From: Pelecanus crispus
Lineage: Eukaryota; Chordata; Aves; Pelecaniformes; Pelecanidae
Reading direction: 5' to 3'
Length of the DNA stretch: 64,000 bases
Assembly (NCBI RefSeq): GCF_030463565.1
Contig: NC_134645.1
Coordinates: 193,501-257,500 of the forward strand
Made by a program: the position numbers and the translations under genes. Shown here one piece after another: positions 25,401 through 37,400 of the stretch. The notes under the pieces are model-generated. The model ran no database searches and was not told where the DNA came from. It saw only the letters and a program-made list of their open reading frames with translations. Position 1 is the stretch's first letter; each line of letters opens with the position of its first letter.

Positions 25401-28400
25401 GGGCTTGTTTTGTTTTGACGTCCAGTTATCCAAGGATTTGGAGAGAAATCCAGGAACTGCAAGTGCAAACTGAGGAAACTCTCTTTGCTAATTGTGGGGC
25501 TGTTTCCAAGGCTGCCTTTTCTAACCACGTGATCACACTGTACAATGAACATTTTGGGCGTGCAAAACAGTAGTGACATTGTTATGCCTCCATGAAAGCT
25601 GGCTGCTTCTGTTCAGCCACTTGTTTTCACCCTTTTCCACAAAAATATAGATGAGCTACGGACAAGCTGCCCATTAAAGAAAGTACTTTATTCCTACAGC
25701 ATTGCTTCCTTTTGTCACTCCTATGTTCAAGAAGAGGGAAGATCCAAGGAACCACAGGCTCGTCAGCCTGATCTTGATCCCTGGGAAGGTGATGGACCAA
25801 ATAATCCTGGGAACCACCTCTAAATATATGAAGGACAAGAAGGTGATTGCGAGTAGACATATAGGTTTATGAAGGGGAAAACACGTTTACCCAGCCTGAT
25901 AGCCTTCTATGATGAGGTGGACTTGTTGGATGAGGGGAGAGCAAGGGATGTTGTTTATGTTGACTTCAGCAAGGCTTTTGACACTGTCTCTCAAATATCG
26001 TCACAGAAAAACAGAGGAAGAACAGACTAAATAAGTGGACGGTGGAGTGGACTGATAGCTGGCTGAACCGCTGTGCTCAAAGTCCAGCTGGAGACCTGTC
26101 ACTAATGGCTTACCCCAGGAGTCAATACTGCTTAATATCTTTATTAATGAACCGGATGATGGAGCAGAGGGCACCCTCAGCAAGTTCGCAGCTGATACAA
26201 AACTGGGAGGGGTGGCTGGTGCACCAGAGGGTTGTGCTGCCATCCAGGGGGACCTGGACAGGCTGGAGAAATGCACAGGCAGGAAACTCATGAACATCAA
26301 CAAAGGGACAAGTCCTGCACCTGGGAAGGAATAACCCCACGCGTCAGTACATGCTGGGGCTGACCAGCTGAAAAGCAGCTTGGCAGCGAAAGACCTGTTT
26401 GATCCTGGCAGACACCAGGCTGAAGTCCACAATGCACCCTTGCAGCACGGAGCACCAGCAGCAACCTGGGCTGCATTAGGAGAAGTGTTGCCAGCAGGTA
26501 GAGGGAGAAGATCCTTCTCTACTCAGCACTGATGAGACACATCTGGTGTGCTTGGTCCAGTTCTGGGCTCCCCAATACAAGGAAGATATGGTCTTACTGG
26601 AGCGAGTCCAGTGAAGGCCCACAAGGATGATTTATGGGACTGTAGCATCTGACATACAAAGAGAGGCTGAAAAGAGCTGGGACTGTTCAGCCTGGAGAAA
26701 AGAAGATTCAGGGGGATCGTACCGATATGTATGAATACCTAAAGGGAGAGGATAGAGAAGGTGCAGCTAGACTCTTCTGAGCGGTATCCATTGAAAGGAC
26801 AAGAGGCAACGCACACAATTTTAAATACAGAAATTCCATTTAAACATAAGAACGCTTTTTTTACTTTGAGAGTACCTTTGGTCAAAGACTGGAACAGGCT
26901 GCTGAAAGCAGCTGTGCAGTCTCCATCCTTGGAGGTATTCAAGACCCAAGTGGACATGGTCCTAAGGACCCTGCTCTAGCTGACCCTGCTTTGAGCACAG
27001 GGTTGGGGACTAGATGATCTCCAGAGGTACTTGCCAACCTCAGCAATTCTGTGATTCTCCAGTCTTTTAACTTTGCATTCACCCAGTGACTGTAATCACG
27101 AATCTTTCCTCTGTCCTACACCGCTGTCTGAGTGTTGTCCAGCTAACAGCAGTAGCAACAGCAACTTCCCTCTGGGACTTCATGGCATCTCCTGCTCTTT
27201 ATTCTCAGAAGAGAGCTTGCAACAAGTTTGAGGGCAGGGGAGGTGACTCTTTTGTCATTTGGGAAGCAAAGGATGATTTTGTTGGTGTTGGGTAGGTTTT
27301 CTCAAACAGGAAAGCTCTGCAGTGTTTCCTGATGATGGTCATGCTCTGAAATATCCCGTTATTTAACAGCTTCTTTCCTCTTCCACTTTGTTAAGTTTAG
27401 TAACACTAGAATTTTTCATACCAAAAGCAGGTGTGCCCTATCCTTTACTTTCCACCTATGTGTTTATCCCCGCTGTCTTATTAAAAACAGGATCATTCTC
27501 CTTATTTGGAATATATTCAAGTGCGTGAAAACACAGTACACTCTAGCGAGTTAGCTTATTTCAGCACACAGTGCTGCCTTTAAGGAGGAAATGGAAGTAC
27601 TTGTGCTCCAAAGGATGAGGAATGTCCACTGACAATTAATTGCTACTTCTCCCAAATCGTAATAGAGCAAAGCTATTTGTTTCTTCAAACCCAATCCCCA
27701 GAATTTTAATTTTTTTTTCTTAAATAGATCTGGTTTATAAACTAACTAAATAAACAGATAAATAAAAAGAATCGTGTGAATGAATGTAGGACTTACATAT
27801 GATCCATAATTCACTGCTAGGGTCTGCAAAGCCCACGGGAGGCCTAGGCCAATCAAAATATCGAAAACATTGCTTCCGATGGAGTTGGACACAGCCATAT
27901 CCCCCATACCTGCAGGAATGGAAACCATGTACGATCAGACACATCTCAGAAAAGCCTTTTAAACAGAAATACATTAGTCTGAGCTAATCCAGACAATTTC
28001 CACAGATTAAGGCAAAGGGTTAACACAGATCCCCCTTACCCCGTGCCTTCCCGTTCCCCTTTGCCCTCCCCATCATACAAAGCCAGTAGGGTTGAATGGC
28101 TGAATCCACCCTCTAGGATCACCTGGGAACTTCCCTCAGCTAATCCTCCGCTGCTGTGGGGACCCAGGCCACCGGCTGTGACCTGCCAGCACTCTTGCGC
28201 CACGCTCAGTGGGGCTTTTGATGCTTTACTGTAACCATGACACATGAGTTTCTATCCTGGACCGATTAGATTAGGTCTTCATGTAGTCTATTAAGGAGCC
28301 AGTTGTTTCAGTGAAGAGCCACTGGGTTTGCTCCCCAAAGCAGTACTGACAACTTTATTCTTCTCTTAAAACACCTGTTGCTGGAGTCACAAGGGGGAAA

Positions 28401-31400
28401 AAACAAATGTTTTCCTTAAAACCAGTAGTATCTTCCCATCCTTATGACTGTGGAGAAAAGCTGGAAAGTGACCCGAAAGACCCTTGTGCCATGTTCTAAA
28501 CAATTCCATACCACCAATATTTAAATTAAGAAAAAACGTTGTGGCTTTTGGGGAAGGCTTGAAGTTGACAATAGTGCCAAAAGTTGTTCCACACCGTCAT
28601 TAAGAACCTGTTAGCTGCTTTGCAATAGCAACATAACTAATTTCCTTCTTTGTTCTTATTTTTAATTTCAGCCTCAGGAAAAGGGCTCTCTATGTTTTGC
28701 ACATTCAGGACACATCTGTGCTACCTAAAGAGGAAGAGGACACAAGGAAACACTTCCATAGCATTATGACATCTCTGTGATGAACCTACCTTGCCTTACT
28801 ACGATAAGGCTTGCCATGCAGTCCGGCACGCTGGTTCCAGCTGCCAAGAAAGTGATGCCCATGATCACATCTGGAATTCCCAGTGTGTAACCAATGATTG
28901 TCACCTAAGGAGAGGAAATAAACTGTCAAACCGCTTACAAGAATTGAAATCAGAGACTAGTTTGGCCCAATTTTGCAAGATGATGTGAGACAGAGTTTAT
29001 TGCTCAGTGCAAACTCACACTTTCTTTAAAGAGAAGCAGTGACAGGCTTTTTTGGTATATTCATCACCTAGCAGAGGATAGCACTGACCTGCTATGTACC
29101 CTCTTTGGTTAGCTGCTTCATACCTTTCATCCACAATTTTCCTGACACTAACCTGGAAAAGAGACTATATGGTGGCCCACTACCCTGTGTAACAGTCTCC
29201 TGATCTTGGCTGAAGTTTGCAGACATTATCATATACAAATAACAGCTAAGCAGACGCTAAACCAACCCCATGGTTCATTAGACTATGAAAAAGCCACATG
29301 CAGGGACATACCCCCAAATGACTGCAAACAATTCCTATTGGCAGAGAGGAGATATCTTTAATTTCCTCTTTCCTTTTCTATGCAGTCTATGACAAATTAG
29401 TGCTCTTCAAAATGATTAATATTTCTGAATTTTGGATGCCTTTGTCTAATGATGCCCTTTTCCCAATAAGCCACATTTAATTGCTCTTCTGAACTCTCTG
29501 CAGCTTAGTCCAAGAAATGTGAACCGTATGTTAAAAGCAGCACAGTGACCCTGTGGGCTCTGGTATTTCAGCTATGGAAAGCTGGGATAGCTTTTTTCTT
29601 GAAAAACACTTTATCCTCGCAGATGAAAAGCAGAAGAAATCAAGTAACTTTCTATTCCCTGTTCAGGGTAACATGAGTTATTGAAAACAAAACAAAATAA
29701 AACCCCCTCTTCTGTAACTGCTTTGATTAGTTTGCAGGGAAAAGCCTGGCATTCATTTTGGCAATTTAGTAAAAGAATGAATTGTGAAGGCAGTGAAGAC
29801 TTTTTGCTGCCTCCCCCTTCCCAGCAAGGAAGCAGTGGCCAGTGCTTTAGTGAGGTATCTCCATGCTCTTCGGGTCCCATGCCAAGACAGACCATGAATC
29901 GCCCACTCCATCACAAGTGCAGCAGCCCAAAACCAGGCTTCCCTTGTCAGACCCTCTCCTGATGCCAATGCCCCATCATTGTCTGATTCTGCTTAAGAGT
30001 ACAGACCGCCACCCCAAAAGAAACACAATCCATGCTGCAGTATTACTGCAATCCTAATGAGGAAAACTTACACTTTTCACCTACACATACCATGTAATGA
30101 AGCCTGCAGCACGCTAACAGGCTCAATGATCCAGCCAGTGCACAAAACTTCTCCCCTGTGAACAGGCCAACTATGCTTGGATTTCCTTGTGTTCATTTTT
30201 ATTTATCCCCTTCTATCGTTAGGATAATGAGGCAGAATTAAGTTCCTGTGGACTAGAGTAGTTGTGCAAGAATTTGGCTGAATGTCACGCTTTTATTCAT
30301 GCTGAGTGCAGAGTGTTATCATTCACAACTCTGTCTCTCAAGCTTGCTTGCTCCAAGAAAAGGAAAAGCTATTGAGGCCAGATTCTTACTAGCATCAGGG
30401 CCTCTTTACACTGCCCTGCACAACTAGGAGGTTTTAAATTGCAAGTGTCATTTTTTCCCCATGTTAAAGAATCTGGGTGAAATGCCAGCTCTGAATCAAG
30501 TTCAAAGGCCATGGCTACTGGCTCCTAATTTTCTTCTCTCAGTGTGGACAGGTCTAATAGAAATGGAAGCAGACTTTAAGTTTCTTATCTAAAAAATTAG
30601 GTATGTAGAACTTTCTACACATTTCTCTAAGTTGACAAAACCCACTTCTGTTACCTCTCCTGGGCTGTGCTTTCTGCTTTAGTCGGTACGTACCATCCAC
30701 ACCATCATGTAGGAGAAAGCTGCGATCCAGAGGGTAGAAGAAACAAAGGTAACCATGAACCATTTTTCCAAGTGGGGTTTGTTACAGTTGGGCACTGTGA
30801 AGTACAGGACAAAACTCAATGGCCACGTGAAGAGCCACTTCAAGATTTCTGTCTTGCCAGCTGTAAAACAAAAAAAGGAAACAATCACAATTCTAGTCTG
30901 CTTTAGTCCAGAATGTTATTATTTTGTTAATATTAACAAGCAAGATGGCAGGGACACCTCAGCCTAACTGCTATTCAAACAGATAGTGACGAGACATTCC
31001 TTGTTCAGGAGATCACAGTATGATGGCAGAGATGGGAGGGCAGAGTGGGGCACAGGGAAGGGGTATGAAGTGCCTACTTGAGAGTTTGTTAAGTAATGGG
31101 TCAGAGCACACCTGCTACCCTCCCTGGGTGAAGTTCTTACAGGTACCACATAATAAGCAAGTTCTAGAAAGAGATCTGATCCATCTTCAACCACCTAATG
31201 GGAGCGTACAGAAAAGATGGAGCCAGGCCCTTCACAGAAATGCACAAGGAAATTATAAGAGCCAATGGTCTCAACTTGCAATAAGGGAAATTCAGAATAG
31301 ATGCTACCATAAGGTGTGCATTTTCTTTTTTTCTTATCCCTACCATGAGGGTGGTCAAACACTGGAACAAGTACCCAAAAAGACTGTGGGATCTCCATCC

Positions 31401-34400
31401 TTATAGATAATCAAACTCAATTGGACGCAGCCCCTGGGCAACCTGCTCTGAGCAGGGGTTTGAAACAGAGATCTCCAGAGGTCCATGCCAATCTTTCCCA
31501 TACTATGAATCTAGTGTCATGGTCCATAGGACATCTAAATTATTCTCTTCAGGCTCCCTTTTTTTCCTTACTCAAACTACAGCTATGCTGTTTGAGTGAG
31601 GAGATCTGAACAGGAGTTCCCCAAAATGTATCTCACCTGTGAAGGGCAGAACCGGTCCCTACAGCATTCTGGCTCATCTGCAACAGAGCAGATCTTGCCA
31701 GCAACGCAGCAGATCTTGCCAGCTTGGCAAGTGTGAGTCAAAGGTAGGGCAGCGACACATTATGTCCTGGGACTAGAGCCCTGACGGGGTAGGAGGGACT
31801 TGGCAAAAAGGAGATCTCCATCCTGCAGGCGCAGTGCTCCGCAACCCGAGGCACACGTGGTTTTCCACAAATCACATAGCTGTTCTGACTTTCTAAGCCC
31901 TCCAGGAAGAGCGAGAAGACGCTGTGGCCGTGCCTAGTTAACAGCAGGAAGCAGAGGTGCCCAGGACCTTCTTTTGTTGCCGGTCCACATCAGCACCACC
32001 ACTAGCACTACACCTTACCACTGAGGTAAGAGCGCGCCTCATTTCCCAGCAAAGGTAAGGCCTAGACGCAGACACATCTGGCCTGCGTTCAGGCACCTCG
32101 CCAGTGGCCCCACCATCCTCAGCTTCCTCTGCAGTCAGCAGGGAGCGACGGGCCTCTCCAGAGGGCTATCTAGGTTTTGGGGGTAGAAACCACCCCATGG
32201 AGATTGCTGCCTCTCCCCTCGGACTGCAGCAGCAGCGCTGGGCCAAGGCACGAGCTGCAGCAGAGGTGCATCCAAGCCCAGCAGCCTGCATCCTGAGAAG
32301 TTCCTGCTGCTTCCCAGTTCCTCTCATCTTTTACCTGTGACCAGGAACTACACTGGGAGGTGCAGGCTAATGGGAGCTCTCACAGACACTTCCACCTCAA
32401 CAGGCATCTGCAATGCTTTCTGGCACACCCAAACTGAGTTTTGCTTTCTGGAGCAACACAAACCCAGGAGCTTCTTACCGGGTAGGTCAAAAGGTGTGTA
32501 TGGCCCTTCATGGTCATCATCGTCATCGTCTTCTTCCTCTTCCTCATCGTTTTCATTGTTCTCGTTATCCTCATTCTCATTCTCTGTCTCATTCCCAGCC
32601 TCAGCCATGTCTTCATCCCGCCGTGTGCCGTTCACGCCCCGCTCAGCAGAGTTGCTGGGGCCTGTTCCATTCTCAACCACGTGCTTGATTGGTATTTTGA
32701 TTGCTACTTCTGACTCACCATTGGTGTAAGTCCTGCTGTTGATCAGCCTTTGCCTCTGTAAATACAGGCACAAATTCTTGCTGAAAGACAGCATTTTAAT
32801 TTTTTTTTTTTTTTTTAAAGAGAAAGGGAGGAACAGAGAAAGAGAGATGTGCAGAGTTCTTTAAAAATTTGGCTTTAAAAGCAAAAGGGATGAATTTTGA
32901 TCAGGCATTACGCGATGCTTGCTTGCAGATGACTAGATAAACCTCAAAGATAACTTTTATAAGAGAAGGACCAGTGGCTGTAGAATTGACTGCAGGAGTA
33001 TTCCAAGACCAGGGACAGACTAAGTGCAGACTCAGTGGAGTACCAGATTATTAAGTAAGTGCAAGCGATCCAGCCATCAAGCCAGGAGGCATGGGGTTGC
33101 TACTCTACCCTTAATTAGTTTGGTGTGGACTTGGTAATGTTAGGTTAATGGTTGGACTGGATGATCTTAAAGGTCTTTTCCAACCCACACGATTCTATGA
33201 TTCTATGATATTAATGTCAGGTCAATGCAGGGGTCACCTCCTGTGAGCAACAGCTACAGGTAACAAAACCAGATAATGACTTGAAACTTCCTCTGCTAAA
33301 ATCTCCGTGGGGACAGATAGTAAGGGATGATTTAGCAAAGTCAGTACCAGAGGGATAAAATCTGGGAAAACGCTATCAGGGATCCAGAAAAAAAAAAATC
33401 CCACAAAGTTCCATTTCGATCCAAACACTGCTACAGGAAAAGGCAAATTCAGAAGGAGAACTGGAGGTGGGGGGAGATAAAAGACATACCTCATTGATTA
33501 ACATGCGGCTGGCCATGGAGAGACGTGTTTTGGGAGGGAAGTGGCTGGTTATCATGATCCGGAGCCCAGCCTCAGAAAATGAAAGCTGGTGTGGGTAGGC
33601 AGACAGCAGCTCATCCACCATGATCACTGAGGCTTTACGGTGGAAATTTCCTGCAGCCAAGGAACAAAGAGAAATTGAGGACTTCTTCCAGCAGTCTCTC
33701 TCTCTCTCGCCCTGCATGGCTCTCAGAAGAATAAACCTGCGGGTTCCAGAAGTCCTTTGTAAGACCCATTCCTTCAGCTACCACCATTCAAAATATGCCT
33801 CCTCTGTCCTTAATTTCTGTCTTCACATGTCCCACATTTCTGTCTTTAAATAAATTGCCAGCATGGTATCTCCACTCACACTGATTACAGAGAACTAAAT
33901 CTGCTCTGCACAGCTCATCACAGGCCTGCGTTAGGCAGATCACTGCTTCCACAGCAGCTATTCCACCAAGGTGGTGCTGCGGTAAAGCTGCATTAATTCC
34001 ACTGTTAGAATCTGCACTTCTGTGAGGATATTGGCCTCACCCACCATTAACCGTACACAGGGGTGAGGAAATTGTGACTGTGTTCCTGCAGGGTACCAAT
34101 GCAAATGAAAAGCCTGCATCCTGGGCTTGCAGCTCAGGGCTGGGAAGTGCCATCAAACCTGGCAGCAAGCGCACATGCCAGGCCATGGGGTGCGACCCAC
34201 AATGTGGGAACAAAGGAGCAAGGAGACAGTGTCAGGTACCTAAACCGCGCTCCAGCTGGGGCACAGTGCCAGCGTCCATCATTCCTGTGCCTGGGTGCTA
34301 CCTCGGCTGTGAAATCTGGGCCAGGACTGGGACTCAGCAACCTGAGGTCTTCCCTGACACATCTCTGTTTTGAGGGAACTGGGGTTGTTTAGTCTGGAGG

Positions 34401-37400
34401 AGAGGAGGCTGAGGGGAGACCTTATCGCTCTCTACAACTACCTGAAAGGAGGTTGTAGCGAGGTGGGTGTTGGTCTCTTCTCCAAAGTAGTTAGCAATAG
34501 GATGAGAGGAAATGGCCTCAAGCTGTGCCAGGGGAGGTTTAGATTGGATATTAGGAAAAATTTCTTCATGGAAAGAGTAGTCAAGCATTGGAACAGGCTG
34601 CCCAGAGAGGTGGTGGAGTCCCCATCCCTGGAAGTGTTCAAAAAATGGGCAGATGTGGCATTTTGGGACATGGTTTAGTCTGGTCTACCCTTGATTGGTT
34701 TAGTGTGGACTTGGTAGTGTAGGTTAATGGTTGGACTGGATGATCTTAAAGGGCTTTTCCAACCTAAACGATTCTATGATTAAAATCAGCACTGAACACT
34801 GGCAAATGTTTCATAGGATTACTATTCATTACCACCACTGTTATTCTTACAGAAGAGTATCTCCTCAGACTTAGCGTCTCTTTTTTTTCTGACTGAGAAG
34901 GTTTCCATGGATTGGGGTAGATAAGTGGGGTCATCATACTAAAAAAACCAAAACAGCCAGACAGCTTTTCCTTGCTACTTTTTCCACGTTGGCATTTCCT
35001 GCATGGCACTTGGGGGAACTGCCCCAAACACAGAAATCCTTCTGTTTGATTCTTTTTGGTCCTCTGTTCAGAAAAGGCCTCAGAAAACAAACGGTAGTGT
35101 CAGAAAACCTGTTGCAATGGGTGCTGTGTGCGACCCCATGCTACTGGCTGGTGTGCACAGCAGTGCGACTGGCCTGTCTGGGCCTCCAGTGGCCCACTGC
35201 CAAGTAAATACAGGAACAATCTGCAAGAAAATGAAGCAATCCTTTCGGCTTCCTTCCTCAGCCAGTTTGAGTAACCGCAAGTGTCCAAAACAAAAAATTA
35301 CTAGCAGCTGAGCAGTGTCATGCAAAAAAGCATTCTGGGGAGATTTAAACCAAATCCCACAATCGGAACCGCCTCATTTGTGCATAACCCTGAGGTCACT
35401 GGGTAAACCTAGATGACTAAGGCCTAAGTTTATGCTTACTGAGTTTTACCAGTCTAGCTTTACTGGTACAGAGAGTAGTCATCTTGCCAGCACAATTTCA
35501 CTGTGGAGAGCCCCGGCTGTTCCCATAAAAGCAGCTTCCCCAAACCAGAGCACACAGCACTCACAAAAGCCTTCCCTGAGCAATAGGGCAGTAACATGAT
35601 AGCTGGCCTCTGGTAGACTCAAAGGGGTTGATGTCAGCAAATAAACCCCTCTACATTTCAGGTTTAGTTGCTTACTGTATACAGACTATGTCTTTCAATC
35701 ACTGTTTGCAGGAAGAGAGACCTATTTTTTGTTAATTTTTTTGTAGCCCAGCAAAACAAAGAGGGCAGCCCATCAGTAGTCAGAGACCAGGACTGCTTGA
35801 GACAAGACAGAGCTGCTTCTCAGGTTAAACCAGTGACTGGAGGGGCGGGGGGGGTTATTCCTGAGGATAGGTGCATATAAATCCCAAGCAGTTACTGCAC
35901 ATGCTTGCTGACTGTTGCAAAGATAAAAGAATTATCCTCTGTAAATACAGTTTAGCACATGCTTGCAAATGCACGCATCGAACTACTGCTGCTGAGCTAC
36001 GGAGCGGGTGAGTTTTTTTTAAAGCTGAAGAATACAATCATTTTTAGATGTGATCGTGACTAAAGTCAAATGGAAGCAGATTTCAGCCAAAGTGAAATCC
36101 ACTCAAAGATCGTTTACATGGAAATGTTGTGCACATTCAAGATGGCACGTGCAGTAAGCGCACGCTACCTAGACCAACAGAGTCCCCACCCTCCCTTCAC
36201 TAGGGGGGAGAGCGTACACTAGTATAAGCAGGGCATTTTTCCCTGCTCAGTTTGTGTTGCTTTGGAATGGAGTTAAATTTGACTGGAGGTACTAGATGTA
36301 AATGGACATCTTCAGTGCAGAATAACGGTGCCCACAGGAGGACTTACATTGGCATGGCCGTAACGGTCTAAATAAGGAGCTCCTGAGCAAGTCAGGCTTG
36401 AAGCTGGAGGAGTCCTTTGAGCCAGGCACTTGTGCAGAAGCAAGAACTACCCAGAGGAGGCCTGAGCTGCCTCCAGCAGCAAAGGATGCGGTGGCTGGTG
36501 TCGCCATGCCGTGCCCACAGGCACAGGAGCCATGGCCATCTGGCAGGGGGGTTACAAAAGGGCCACCTCCCCGCCCATTTCGTGACTGATAAGACAGAAG
36601 CAGACCACACCGCATGACTAGCGGACAAACTTGTAAACATTCAGAATGATGCAAGCAAGCAGGGTGACTTACTGGAACAGTTACCTTTCTTTAGTAATAC
36701 CACTGTGGCATCGCAGTTGCTGTTATCATCCATTTCCGTGTTATTTGCTAAACCATTCACCATATTTGCAGAGTTTTTTGTCTTCCTTTCGAAGCAGTGA
36801 TGTATGGTTGAGTTGTACCTGCACAAATGAAATAAACTCTAGATGTATCTTTGCCTCTTCTATGTGGATTTCTTCACAGTCTTCCTTTCCTAGATTCATA
36901 TCCTGTGTGATCCAACTAAGGGAGGGAAGAAAACCCCTCTGGCTTTAAGGAAATCTAGCCACAGTATGCCAGAGCTCTAACTAAATTGTATACAATGCAA
37001 TCTCTCCATACCCAGAAGGCTATGAAAGATACAAGACATGAATCTTGAATGACATGTACGCTTACGTATTATGTGTAATTAATATTCTGTATAGCAAATG
37101 ATGATTACTTGTCATCATCCAAATTTATTTTTTATCACATAGTCACACCTGAGCATGACTGTTGTTCTACCTGTGAAGACCTACCACAGAAACACAAGAC
37201 CATATGCTAAGTTCTGTCTCAACTTTGGGGGAAAAAAATAATCTTTGCTTCTTATTTTATTTAGAGTAGCTAGGAGCTGACACAAACATGAGCTGAGGAT
37301 CTCACCATGATACTCAAAGGCAAGGGTAGATCACTGTGAACACCTGGCTGGGGTCCCTAACCAGGTCGACAACCTCCCCAGCTATATCCAAACAGGTCTG

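Larger units (their letters stand above)
30861..32478 (-). other. SLC24A3: SLC24A3 intron of 1.6 kb
   Basis: Intron with a GTAAGA donor and a TTACAG acceptor. It contains a diverged CR1 fragment at 31175-31515 and a short 21-bp-period duplication at 31688-31723. Confidence 0.85.
32756..33489 (-). other. SLC24A3: SLC24A3 intron of 0.7 kb
   Basis: Intron with a GTATGT donor and a TTTACAG acceptor. It contains a T17 run at 32800-32816 and a short CR1 3' end at 33085-33216. Confidence 0.85.

Noticed and set aside
26001..26432. 143-residue minus-strand frame
   Set aside because: It is the antisense of the CR1 ORF2 remains on the plus strand.
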